From Methylococcales bacterium (GTDB taxonomy: Bacteria > Pseudomonadota > Gammaproteobacteria > Methylococcales > Methylomonadaceae): a DNA stretch of 64,000 nucleotides. The stretch covers positions 111,555 to 175,554 of the forward strand of contig JAPLRR010000077.1 of the NCBI GenBank assembly GCA_026399075.1, read 5' to 3'. The position numbers and the translations under genes are program-made. The notes below the pieces were generated by a model. That model was not told the DNA's origin. It saw only the letters and a program-made list of their open reading frames with translations, and searched no databases. Below are positions 1-8,609 of this stretch, piece by piece (the stretch's first letter is position 1; every line of letters starts with the position of its first letter).

Positions 1-743
1 GCCAGCGCCGTGGCCATGCTGTCACCCAGTTTGTAAAAAAAGATGAAAGCCAGGACTAAGCAGGCTGACTTTACCCCGTTGCGGTTGATAAATTCTTGAA
101 ATGGCTCCACTACGGCAGCCCTGAGGGTTTTCGGCGCACCGGGCTTAAGTGCGGGCTCACTGACCAACAGTGTCATACAAAGGCCTGGCAGCATAAACAA
201 AGCGGTCAATAGAAACACTTGTTGCCAAGGCAAGTGGTCAGCCAAAATCAGTGATAAAGACCCCGGTATCAAGCCCGCTATTTTGTATGCGTTGACATGG
301 ATAGCGTTACCTATCCCCAATTCGGCATCCAGCAATAATTCACGCCGGTAAGCATCCAGCACTATGTCTTGTGAGGCGCTAAAAAATGCCACGACCAAAG
401 CCAAATAGGCAATAAACCATAAGTTTTGGGTAGGATGAAGCAAGCCAAATAATGGTATTGACAGCATTAATGCCATTTGTGAGATGAATAGCCAACCTCG
501 GCGTCGCCCTAGCGGCGGACTATAGCGGTCAAACAGCGGCGACCAAAGGAATTTCCAGGTAAATGGCAGTTGGATCAGGGCAAACAAGCCGATGACTTTT
601 AGATCTACACCCTCAGAACGTAACCAAGCGGGTAGCAGGGCAATGAGGATGTACAATGGCAGACCGGAGCTAAACCCGGTGCAAATGCAAATTAGCATGT
701 GCTTGTTGAGCAGCACTTGCCGGATATGGGGGCTATCGGCCAC
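1..743 (-). CDS. AmpG-like MFS permease (3' end cut by window edge)
   Basis: Major facilitator superfamily inner-membrane transporter resembling AmpG, which imports anhydromuropeptides for peptidoglycan recycling. I translated it by hand because it is missing from the ORF track: a GTG start at 743 is preceded by AGGGA, and the frame stays open to base 1, giving about 247 residues. Visible signs are the N-terminal GFSSGLPL segment, the loop-2 motif SPLFDRYSPPLGRRRGW typical of AmpG permeases, and a run of hydrophobic helices. The C-terminal half lies outside the window. The exact substrate is inferred from family resemblance; a generic MFS transporter is the alternative. Confidence 0.8.
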   Translation of the reverse strand, partial: MADSPHIRQVLLNKHMLICICTGFSSGLPLYILIALLPAWLRSEGVDLKVIGLFALIQLPFTWKFLWSPLFDRYSPPLGRRRGWLFISQMALMLSIPLFGLLHPTQNLWFIAYLALVVAFFSASQDIVLDAYRRELLLDAELGIGNAIHVNAYKIAGLIPGSLSLILADHLPWQQVFLLTALFMLPGLCMTLLVSEPALKPGAPKTLRAAVVEPFQEFINRNGVKSACLVLAFIFFYKLGDSMATAL

Positions 744-841
744 AAAATGTCCCTAACAATTAAGTTCGTTACTATGGATGGGCTATGCAAAAGAACGCAT
801 ATTGCTTTGTTTACTGATTAAAGCCTTGACGTTTCCACTAG

Positions 842-896
842 GCCATAATAAAAAGGCCGTGGGTTAATTGCTAACCCACGGCCTTTTTATTATGGC
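842..896. terminator. bidirectional hairpin terminator downstream of nhaD
   Basis: Two perfect 25-nt arms (842-866 and 872-896) flank a 5-nt loop ATTGC. The stem holds GGCCGTGGGTTA and is flanked by A-rich and T-rich tracts on the two sides, so it can terminate in both directions. It lies just beyond the nhaD stop codon. Confidence 0.85.
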
Positions 897-929
897 AACG
901 CCGCACCAGCAGTGCGGCGTTGCAAGCTA

Positions 930-2288
930 TCAACCGTTGATCAGATAATGGGCAACGATACTGGCTGCGTAACCCGCAGCAATCGCAGGAGTCCATTTCA
1001 AGTGGCTGAAAAAGGTGTATTTATGGTCTGATTGACCCATTAAGGCAACGCCCGCCGCAGAGCCTACTGACAGCAAAGAGCCGCCTACACCCGCAGTCAG
1101 GGTCACTAACAGCCATTGGTATAAGTCCATATCCAAGTTCATGTTCAATACGGCAAACATAACAGGGATGTTATCAACAATCGCAGAAATCACACCCACT
1201 AAAATGTTGGCGGTGGTTGCGCCCAAGCCGTCATACATGGCGCCTGAAAGCAATTCAAGATAACCGATATAGCCTAAACCGCCCACGGCAAACACTACGC
1301 CAAAGAAAAACAATAAGGTGTCCCATTCTGCATGGCGCACTTTGTTGAAAATGTCAAAGCCTTCGTCGCCTTCAACGCAATAGTTTTTCTTTAAGTAGTA
1401 ACCGTAAAGCATTAGCACTGAAAGGCCGGCCATCATGCCCATGAAGGGTGGTAAATGCAGGCCTTGTTTAAAGCTGACCGCAGTGACAATGGTCAATAAA
1501 AATAAGCCGCAAATTTGTAGGGCACCGGGCTTGAGTTGCACCGCTTCCTCAGAAGATGCCTTGGGTTGTTCATCGGGTACGGCAAAGTACATGACTGCCG
1601 CGGGTACGCCATAGTTGACCAATGAAGGGATAAACAGCTTGAAGAAATCGAAGAACTCGGCATAGCCCGCTTGCCAAACCATTAAGGTGGTGATGTCGCC
1701 GAAAGGGCAGAAAGCGCCGCCGGCATTAGCTGCAACCACAAGGTTTACAAAACCGATGCTAATGAATTTTTCATTATCTGCACCGACTGCCAACACTACC
1801 GCACCAACCAATAAGGCTGCTGTCAGGTTGTCCGCGACTGCCGATAAAAAGAATGTGATGATGCCAGTGATCAAAAACAATTTGCGGTAGCCAAATTGCC
1901 GCCTTACCAGCCATGAGCGCAAGGCTTCAAACACATTGCGTTCAGCCATTGAATTGATATAAGTCATGGCGACCAATAAAAATAACATTAGCTCGGCATA
2001 TTCTTTCAAATTGTATTCGAAAGCTTCGTGCAAGGCTTCAACTGAAACCCCTTTTTGTGTGGCTAAAATAGCCGCGTGTGCCCAGATGATGGCGGCAGCA
2101 AGAATAACGGGCTTGGATTTACGCAAATGGGTAAATTCTTCGGCCATTACAAAGCCATAGGCAATGACAAAAATGAGCACGGTAAATATGCCGCGCTCAG
2201 TCCCCGTCATACCTAGGCTTTCAAAGCCACCCGCCATTGCCATTTGCGGCATCAGCAATATTGATAAAAAAATTAATAAAAATCGCAC
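930..2288 (-). CDS. nhaD: NhaD-type Na+/H+ antiporter
   Basis: Inner-membrane sodium/proton antiporter of the NhaD (ion transporter superfamily) type, used for sodium and alkali tolerance. The 452-residue product begins with a hydrophobic leader ending in AMAGG, followed by about a dozen hydrophobic helices. Family hallmarks are ITFFLSAVADNLTAALLVGA (about 140-160), the segment ANAGGAFCPFGDITTLMVW (about 190), and a second SAIVDNIPVM motif near 365, which together resemble the two-fold repeat of this superfamily. The GTG start at 2288 has a strong AGGGGG ribosome site. It stands alone and ends at a strong hairpin terminator. Confidence 0.9.
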   Translation of the reverse strand: MRFLLIFLSILLMPQMAMAGGFESLGMTGTERGIFTVLIFVIAYGFVMAEEFTHLRKSKPVILAAAIIWAHAAILATQKGVSVEALHEAFEYNLKEYAELMLFLLVAMTYINSMAERNVFEALRSWLVRRQFGYRKLFLITGIITFFLSAVADNLTAALLVGAVVLAVGADNEKFISIGFVNLVVAANAGGAFCPFGDITTLMVWQAGYAEFFDFFKLFIPSLVNYGVPAAVMYFAVPDEQPKASSEEAVQLKPGALQICGLFLLTIVTAVSFKQGLHLPPFMGMMAGLSVLMLYGYYLKKNYCVEGDEGFDIFNKVRHAEWDTLLFFFGVVFAVGGLGYIGYLELLSGAMYDGLGATTANILVGVISAIVDNIPVMFAVLNMNLDMDLYQWLLVTLTAGVGGSLLSVGSAAGVALMGQSDHKYTFFSHLKWTPAIAAGYAASIVAHYLING

Positions 2289-2552
2289 GAAAATATCCCC
2301 CTAAATCTTTTATAGTTATAAAGCACAACAAATTTTAACTGTTAATGTTATCACCAACTCGCAACAATGTCATTTTACAGTAAGCCTCTTTATGGCCAAG
2401 CCATAACTGACGCTTGGTCGGAAAGCGTTAATTTTTTGGCTATAGGGTTTAAGTATGCCCCGAAAATAAGGCCTCCATTCGAATTGTTCCCTATAATGAA
2501 ATGATGAGTTGCTTGGGTGGTTTGTTATACGCTGTAAGCCCTAGTTCGGCGG

Positions 2553-4784
2553 TTACTCAAACTCCAAGCCATCCACCCGTTGAAAGCCTCTAGGCAGCGC
2601 CAAGCCGCGGTTGGCGCGATTACCCGAGTAATGGGCTATGTCTGCGGCTTTGAGGCTTACAAAACGTTTGCCAGATAATATTTTTAAGGCCTTATTTTGT
2701 GGTATTGCCAAGACCGCAACGACATAATCTTTCGTGGATTCCAAGTCGGCCGTGGGTATCTGGATCAGTTTATTGCCTTTGCCACGCGCCAAGGCAGGTA
2801 ATTCAGACACTGGGAAAATTAATAATCGGCCTTGCAAGGTTGCAACGGCCAGTAAATCAGAGTCATCAGAAATCGGCACTGGTTTTAAGGTTTTTGCGCC
2901 TTCGGGTAGGGTGATCAGCAATTTGCCTGCTTTATTTTTACTTAACAGCTCTTTTAATTGCACCCTGAACCCATAGCCAAAATGGCTGGACAATACATAC
3001 CAGTCATCGGCGTTGCCGCTTAGCAAATGGGTAAACAAGGCACCCGCTGGCGGGTTAAGGCGGCCAGTAAGGGGCTCGCCTTGCGTTCTGGCCGATGGTA
3101 AATCGTGGCTGGACGTACTGTAAGCGCGGCCTGTGGAGTCCAAGATATAAACAGGCTGGGTGGAGCGGCCTTTAACGGCATCTAAAAAACCATCCCCAGA
3201 GCGGTAACTTAAACTTTCAACGTCAATATCATGGCCTTTTGCGGCCCGTATCCAGCCTTTTTGGGACAGGATGATGGTGAGCGGTTCATTGCTGATTAAT
3301 GCGGTGGTCTCCAACGCTACAGCAGCGCCCCGTTCGACTATTGGCGAACGGCGCTCGTCGCCAAATTGCTCGGCATCGCGTTCAAGTTCTTTTCTGATCA
3401 AGCGGTTTAATAAGAGTGTTGAACCCAATGTTTTTTCCAGGGCTGCCCGTTCTTTTTCCAAGGCATCTTGTTCGCCCCGGATTTTCATTTCTTCGAGTTT
3501 GGCCAGATGGCGTAGTTTTAATTCGAGTATGGCCTCGGCCTGGATGTCAGTTAAGCCGAAACGCGCCATTAACACCGGTTTGGGATGTTCCTCATTGCGG
3601 ATAATGGCAATGACTTCGTCGATATTCAAATAGGCAATTAGTAAACCGTCCAAGATATGCAGTCGTGCCAACACTTTGTCCAAACGATGTTGCAAACGTC
3701 GGCGTACGGTCTCTGTTCGGAAAGCTAGCCATTCCACCAAGATTTCCCTAAGCCCTTTGACCTGCGGCCTGCCATCCATGCCGATCATGTTCATATTGAC
3801 GCGGTAGCTTTTTTCCAGGTCGGTGGTGGTAAATAAATGCGACATCACCGCATCCACATCAATGCGTTTGGATTTGGGGATGATCAATAAGCGGCAGGGG
3901 TTTTCATGGTCTGATTCATCCCGCAGGTCTTCAATCATCGGCAGTTTTTTGGCTAGCATCAGGGCGGCAATTTGTTCCATCAATTTTGCCCCCGACACTT
4001 GGTGTGGTAGCGCAGTGATGATGATATTGCCGTCTTCTTGCTCATAAATGGCGCGCATTTTTATCGAGCCGCCGCCATTTAGATACATTTTTTGGATGTC
4101 TTCGGGTGCGGTGACAATTTCGGCATTGGTCGGATAATCAGGACCTTTGACGTGCTTAAACAAATCTTCGGCGGTGCTATTTGGTTCATCCAATAACTGT
4201 ATGCAGGCCGCCGCCACTTCCCTAAGGTTATGTGGCGGTATGTCGGTTGCCATGCCCACGGCAATGCCCATCGTGCCATTCAGCAAAATATTCGGTAGCC
4301 GGGCAGGCAATAACACCGGTTCTTTTAAGGTTGCGTCAAAATTGTCTGACCACTCCACCGTGCCTTGCCCCAATTCACTAAGTAAAGTATTGGCATAAGC
4401 GGTCAGGCGCGACTCGGTATAACGCATGGCGGCAAAGGATTTTGGGTCGTCTGGCGAGCCCCAATTTCCTTGCCCATCAACCAAAGGATAACGGTAAGAA
4501 AAATTCTGCGCCATCAACACCATGGCTTCATAGCAGGCGGAATCACCATGCGGGTGATATTTGCCCAAGACATCACCGACGGTGCGTGCAGATTTTTTAT
4601 ATTTGGCCAGGGCCGTCAAGCCCAGTTCGGACATGGCGTAAACAATGCGCCGTTGCACGGGTTTTAAGCCATCGGCGATATGTGGCAAGGCGCGGTCAAG
4701 GATTACATACATGGAATAATCCAAGTAGGCTTTCTCGGCAAACTCCTTTAAGGGGAGTTGTTCAAAATTTTCTGCTAGTCCCAC
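2553..4784 (-). CDS. parC: DNA topoisomerase IV subunit A
   Basis: The A subunit of topoisomerase IV, which with ParE decatenates daughter chromosomes. The 743-residue length is normal for ParC and shorter than GyrA. The winged-helix domain carries the [12 protein letters not shown] quinolone region, with Ser82 and Glu86 in the usual sensitive-type positions, and AAMRYTE with the catalytic Tyr122. A tower and coiled-coil region follows, then a degenerate C-terminal beta-pinwheel without a clear GyrA box. The GTG start at 4784 directly abuts the TAA of the upstream thioesterase gene, so the two are probably translationally coupled. Confidence 0.93.
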   Translation of the reverse strand: MGLAENFEQLPLKEFAEKAYLDYSMYVILDRALPHIADGLKPVQRRIVYAMSELGLTALAKYKKSARTVGDVLGKYHPHGDSACYEAMVLMAQNFSYRYPLVDGQGNWGSPDDPKSFAAMRYTESRLTAYANTLLSELGQGTVEWSDNFDATLKEPVLLPARLPNILLNGTMGIAVGMATDIPPHNLREVAAACIQLLDEPNSTAEDLFKHVKGPDYPTNAEIVTAPEDIQKMYLNGGGSIKMRAIYEQEDGNIIITALPHQVSGAKLMEQIAALMLAKKLPMIEDLRDESDHENPCRLLIIPKSKRIDVDAVMSHLFTTTDLEKSYRVNMNMIGMDGRPQVKGLREILVEWLAFRTETVRRRLQHRLDKVLARLHILDGLLIAYLNIDEVIAIIRNEEHPKPVLMARFGLTDIQAEAILELKLRHLAKLEEMKIRGEQDALEKERAALEKTLGSTLLLNRLIRKELERDAEQFGDERRSPIVERGAAVALETTALISNEPLTIILSQKGWIRAAKGHDIDVESLSYRSGDGFLDAVKGRSTQPVYILDSTGRAYSTSSHDLPSARTQGEPLTGRLNPPAGALFTHLLSGNADDWYVLSSHFGYGFRVQLKELLSKNKAGKLLITLPEGAKTLKPVPISDDSDLLAVATLQGRLLIFPVSELPALARGKGNKLIQIPTADLESTKDYVVAVLAIPQNKALKILSGKRFVSLKAADIAHYSGNRANRGLALPRGFQRVDGLEFE

Positions 4785-5282
4785 TTAAAGCTCATCCTCT
4801 GATAGTTCGATAATTAGTGCACGGTTCTTTTCCAAGCTTTCTTGGCGCATTTTTCTGCGCATTTCTGCTGCGGCATAATGTTTTTTGTCGGCTTCAGTTT
4901 CCAATTGCAAACGGGGTACTTCAACTGATTTGCCATGTTCGTCGATAGCCACCATCGTAAAATAGCACGAGGTGGTATGCCTTTTTTCATTGGTCCTTAA
5001 GTGTTCAGCAATCACTTTAACCCCGACTTCCATGGAAGAGCGCCCCACATGGTTAACTTGGGCGCAAAAAGTCACCAGTTCGCCGACATTTACTTGTTGC
5101 TTGAAAAAAACCTGATCCAGTGCCGCCGTCACCACATAGTTTTTACAATATTTTGCTGCACAGGCATAAGCCACTTGGTCCAGCAGTTTTAACAGGGAGC
5201 CACCATGTACATTCCCGGAAAAATTTGCCATATCAGGGGTCATTAGCACAGTCATTGTTAGGGATTTTTCTTGTTTAGTCAT
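4785..5282 (-). CDS. YciA-like acyl-CoA thioesterase (hotdog fold)
   Basis: Cytoplasmic acyl-CoA thioester hydrolase, 165 residues, with a single hotdog domain. The segment MTPDMANFSGNVHGGSLLKLLDQ near the N terminus is the typical start of the YciA/BACH group, with Asn-x-His-Gly-Gly and a catalytic Asp on the long helix. VNVGELVTFCAQVNHVGRSSMEVGV is the central strand region. It is the first gene of a pair with parC, separated by no bases. Substrate range cannot be read from sequence. The C-terminal tail is charged (NRALIIELSEDEL). Confidence 0.87.
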   Translation of the reverse strand: MTKQEKSLTMTVLMTPDMANFSGNVHGGSLLKLLDQVAYACAAKYCKNYVVTAALDQVFFKQQVNVGELVTFCAQVNHVGRSSMEVGVKVIAEHLRTNEKRHTTSCYFTMVAIDEHGKSVEVPRLQLETEADKKHYAAAEMRRKMRQESLEKNRALIIELSEDEL

Positions 5283-5869
5283 TATTTTGTCACGTAAAGG
5301 CCAGTATTGTCATGGTTAGGGAAGAGTTGCCATCTGGCTCAAGTTAGTTGTCGGTTATTTGTCAGTGTTAAATTATAACGTTTATTTGCCTAGCCTTCGT
5401 CATTAACGCTTTTTGGGTGGTACTGGGTAACCAAAAAGGTTAGGAAATCAGCCCAAGGGTTGGCCTATTACGGTTGTTAAGAAGGGATGCGGCAATGCTG
5501 GTTTTTTCCGGGGCTGAATACCTCTGGAGTCGATATTAATGTATTAAAAATACACCTTTAGTTGTTATTGACTTTGACTCATTTCCCCTTAAAAATTGAT
5601 TGACTTGGACTAAAGTGTAAGCGTATTTTAACAGCCTAAAGCAGCGGTTTTTGTTATTAACCATATACTTGGCATGGTAATAATTAATGGGGATGGTTGG
5701 GTGCAACGACGGGCTATACGAATGACAAACGGCCACATCGTCTGGTTTGTTTCCCCAAACCTGGTTTTATTCTTTAACATTATTAGACAGGAGAGCATAA
5801 AAATAGCACACAGTCACAAAGTAGTGGCCGATAATTTTAACAATAGTAATGTTTTGAGGAGTAGACAGC
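5283..5869. other. long intergenic region upstream of the cytochrome operon
   Basis: This stretch of 587 bases has no supported gene; the two ORFs listed in it lack ribosome sites and protein-like composition. A weak sigma70-like pair, TTGACT and TATTTT about 18 bases apart, lies near 5600-5630 on the plus strand and could drive the leader ORF and cytochrome. A short inverted repeat TTTTTGG/CCAAAAA sits near 5410-5437. Confidence 0.4.
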
Positions 5870-5944
5870 ATGAATAATCCAGCATCTGTTATAACACTCG
5901 CGCTTTTAACAGCGGGTCGCGTTTTAAGGGGGACGGGCAAATGA
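5870..5944 (+). CDS. 24-aa leader peptide overlapping the cytochrome start
   Basis: A 24-codon ORF (begins MNNPASVITL, ends RGTGK) too short for the ORF track. It has a good ribosome site, GAGGAG, eleven bases before its ATG, and its TGA stop overlaps the ATG of the downstream cytochrome gene in the arrangement ATGA. That geometry suggests translational coupling, with the leader setting the translation rate of the large cytochrome. There is no signal peptide and no run of one amino acid that would suggest classical attenuation. The peptide sequence is not recognised. Confidence 0.5.
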   Translation: MNNPASVITLALLTAGRVLRGTGK

Positions 5945-8496
5945 ACATCATAAAATCAGTTAAAGTGCTTGCCTTGGTGGGGGCAGGTTTTGTCGGGCTT
6001 TTAGGCTACAGCAGCAGTGGCATGGCCTTTTTTAAAGAATCCCCTTGTGGCAAAGGGGCGGGCAATGTTTTGGATGAGGCGATGTGTGTAGGCCGCAGCG
6101 CGGAGAGTATGCCCGGCGCTGACGAAGATTATTTTAAGGATATGGATTATGGTATCACTAAAAATCCTAAGGCCGTTGCCGAAACTTTGGCGCCTTTTGT
6201 TCCGGGCATAAGCCCAGAGGCAGCCGCGAAGGCCGCTGCCATCGGGCGTAACAATTGGATAGTCTGGACTGCTGGTAATGACCGCTTTTGGAATAAGCTA
6301 GGTTATGAAAGCCGTGGCAACTTGGATTTTTTAAAAACCTTGTCCAACCATCCCAGTTTAAAGTTTAGCCGTAGCAATCGTTGGCAGTATTTGGGCTTAG
6401 TCAACGAACCTTGTTTTTCCAAACCCACCAGTGGGCGTGAAGACCGTTATGGTTTGTGGTTAGATGTTCGGTCTAAAGATTGCCCTGCCGATCCGTTTGA
6501 AAATGAAAAGAAATATCCCGGGGTCAAAATTGGCGCACGCGGCAAAAATATCCCTGCAGGTTCATATTATGGTTATGCCACAGGTATCGTTGGGGTGCGT
6601 TTGTTCCCCAATCCTGACTTTGATGAAAAAGCGCAAAAGGCATGGGATCCTAAACGCTATTACACGGATCCCAGCTATTACAATAATAAGGATTTGGTGC
6701 GGCCTTACCGCGTCGGTATGTCCTGTGGATTTTGCCATGTTGGGCCTAACCCCACCAACCCGCCGTTAGATCCCGAAAACCCCAAATGGGAAAACCTTAA
6801 CTCCAACCCCGGTGCGCAATATTTCTGGATTGACCGTATTTTTACGTGGGATGCGGAGCCTAGCAGCTTTCCCTATCAACTGTTTGGCACGTCCCGTCCT
6901 GGGGCATTGGACACCTCATTAGTGTCTACCGATTACATTAACAATCCCCGCACTATGAATGCCGTTTATAGCTTGGCGGCACGCTTGGTAAACGCCAAAA
7001 AGTTTAGTACTGAAAAGTTGGCTGGTGGCGGCTTGGACAACAAGCAGCTGAATGATTATGTGCCTGCTGGAACCCCATTGACCAACTTTTATAAAGCGCC
7101 TGACACCGTTTGGACTCCGCATGTGTTAAAAGACGGTTCGGACTCAGTCGGTGCCTTGGGTGCATTGAACCGTGTGTTTATTAATATTGGCTTGTTTAGT
7201 GAAGAATGGCTGGAGCATTTCCAACCTTTGATTGGCGGTAAGCCGATTACACCGATTAAGGTGAAGGATGGCCGTAAGAACTCCACTTACTGGCAAGCAA
7301 ATGAGGCACAAACCGCGAATTTGGCCTTGTTCTTCTTAGCGACTGCACAACCTGATTATCTGAAAAATGCACCGGATGGCAGCAAACATTTGTCTTCCGA
7401 TGCGGCACAATTGGAAAAAGGCAAAACGGTGTTTGCTGAAACCTGCGCACGTTGCCACTCTAGCAAACTGCCAGAAAAAACCTATAGCTACTTCCCCAAC
7501 AGCTGTGCAGGAAAAGATTATCTGAGCTGCTGGAATAAATATTGGGATTGGACGCAGACGGATGAGTTCAAAAAAGAAATGAAGCAAATCGCGGCTAAAG
7601 ATGATTTTATTAAAGACAACTTTTTGTCCACTGAATTGCGGGTTCCCGTTACGCTGTTAGAAACCAACGCCTGTAGCCCCTTGGCGACCAATGCCATAGG
7701 CGGCAATATTTGGGACAACTATTCGTCACAATCCTACAAAGACTTGCCTTCTGTTGGCAAATTCACCGTGCATCACCCCTTTACCGGCAAACCTTGGGAA
7801 TATGACATGCCGGCAGGCGGACGTGGATATACCCGGCCAGCCTCGTTAATTAGCTTGTGGTCTACTGCACCTTTTTTGCTGAACAACAGCGTTGGTAATT
7901 TTAATTCTAGCCCTTCTGTTGAAGGCCGTTTGCAATCATTTGACAGTTCAATCGAGCAAATGCTCTGGCCTGAAAAACGTAAAGGCAATATCCAGTATCA
8001 AACCAAGTCAGGGAAAATGTTGCCTGGTTGGGTTGATAAAACTACTGCAAGCAGTTATTTGCGCATTCCTTCCGGCTATGTGCCCAAACTGTTGGAAGGA
8101 CTGGTTGGTGTCATTAGCGGCGGCAAGTTTGTGGGTGAGCAAGGCATAGAAATTGGCCCTATCCCTAAAGGTACGCCGATTAACTTTTTAAGCAACATCG
8201 ATTTGGACAGGCGTGATGGCATTATTGACAGGGTCAAACACGATGCGGATTTGTTGAAATTGTTCCTCAAACTCAAAGGGGATCTGATCGCGTTGCCTAA
8301 AAACGCCACGGATGAACAAGCCGGAAAAGTATTTGCCAACTTGGTTGAGCCATTGATTAAGGCCAGCAAATGCCCTGACTATATTGTCAACCGTGGACAT
8401 TATTTTGGTACTGATTATTTCCAAGACACCAAAAAAGAACCTGGCTTAAGTGATGAAGATAAGAAAGCGTTGATCGCGTTCCTAAAAACCCTTTAA
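5941..8496 (+). CDS. large secreted di-haem cytochrome c (RoxA/CcP-like region)
   Basis: An 851-residue exported c-type cytochrome. The N terminus is a signal peptide (lysines, then hydrophobic core, ending near SSSGMAFF). Two covalent haem sites are visible: CGFCH at about residue 262 and CARCH at about 502. Near residue 631 the segment RPASLISLWSTAPFLLNNSV matches the conserved RP-x-IWATAPYLHNGSVP region of di-haem peroxidase and RoxA-like proteins. Overall length is greater than RoxA (about 650-680). The downstream GMC oxidoreductase suggests it acts as periplasmic electron acceptor, or carries out an oxygenase or peroxidase reaction in the same pathway. Substrate unknown. Its start overlaps a small leader ORF. 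Confidence 0.8.
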   Translation: MNIIKSVKVLALVGAGFVGLLGYSSSGMAFFKESPCGKGAGNVLDEAMCVGRSAESMPGADEDYFKDMDYGITKNPKAVAETLAPFVPGISPEAAAKAAAIGRNNWIVWTAGNDRFWNKLGYESRGNLDFLKTLSNHPSLKFSRSNRWQYLGLVNEPCFSKPTSGREDRYGLWLDVRSKDCPADPFENEKKYPGVKIGARGKNIPAGSYYGYATGIVGVRLFPNPDFDEKAQKAWDPKRYYTDPSYYNNKDLVRPYRVGMSCGFCHVGPNPTNPPLDPENPKWENLNSNPGAQYFWIDRIFTWDAEPSSFPYQLFGTSRPGALDTSLVSTDYINNPRTMNAVYSLAARLVNAKKFSTEKLAGGGLDNKQLNDYVPAGTPLTNFYKAPDTVWTPHVLKDGSDSVGALGALNRVFINIGLFSEEWLEHFQPLIGGKPITPIKVKDGRKNSTYWQANEAQTANLALFFLATAQPDYLKNAPDGSKHLSSDAAQLEKGKTVFAETCARCHSSKLPEKTYSYFPNSCAGKDYLSCWNKYWDWTQTDEFKKEMKQIAAKDDFIKDNFLSTELRVPVTLLETNACSPLATNAIGGNIWDNYSSQSYKDLPSVGKFTVHHPFTGKPWEYDMPAGGRGYTRPASLISLWSTAPFLLNNSVGNFNSSPSVEGRLQSFDSSIEQMLWPEKRKGNIQYQTKSGKMLPGWVDKTTASSYLRIPSGYVPKLLEGLVGVISGGKFVGEQGIEIGPIPKGTPINFLSNIDLDRRDGIIDRVKHDADLLKLFLKLKGDLIALPKNATDEQAGKVFANLVEPLIKASKCPDYIVNRGHYFGTDYFQDTKKEPGLSDEDKKALIAFLKTL

Positions 8497-8506
8497 GCCG
8501 TTAATG

Positions 8507-8536
8507 ATCGCTGCGTTTTACGCACGATAATTTTTT
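8507..8536 (+). terminator. possible attenuating hairpin after the cytochrome gene
   Basis: A short imperfect stem, ATCG-CTGCG and CGCA-CGAT around TTTTA, is followed by AATTTTTTC. It could reduce read-through from the cytochrome gene into the GMC gene. A direct repeat TACGCCTAGG (8542-8551 and 8583-8592) follows in the same spacer. Confidence 0.45.
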
Positions 8537-8609
8537 CTTTTTACGCCTAGGCCGTGTTGCTGCCCATAATGGGTAGTGACGCTACGCCTAGGTATGTTGG
8601 AGGCCAAAA

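Noticed and set aside
5674-5877. 67-aa ORF on the plus strand before the cytochrome gene
   Set aside because: It has no ribosome site and an unusual composition, and the better-supported leader ORF begins inside it in another frame.
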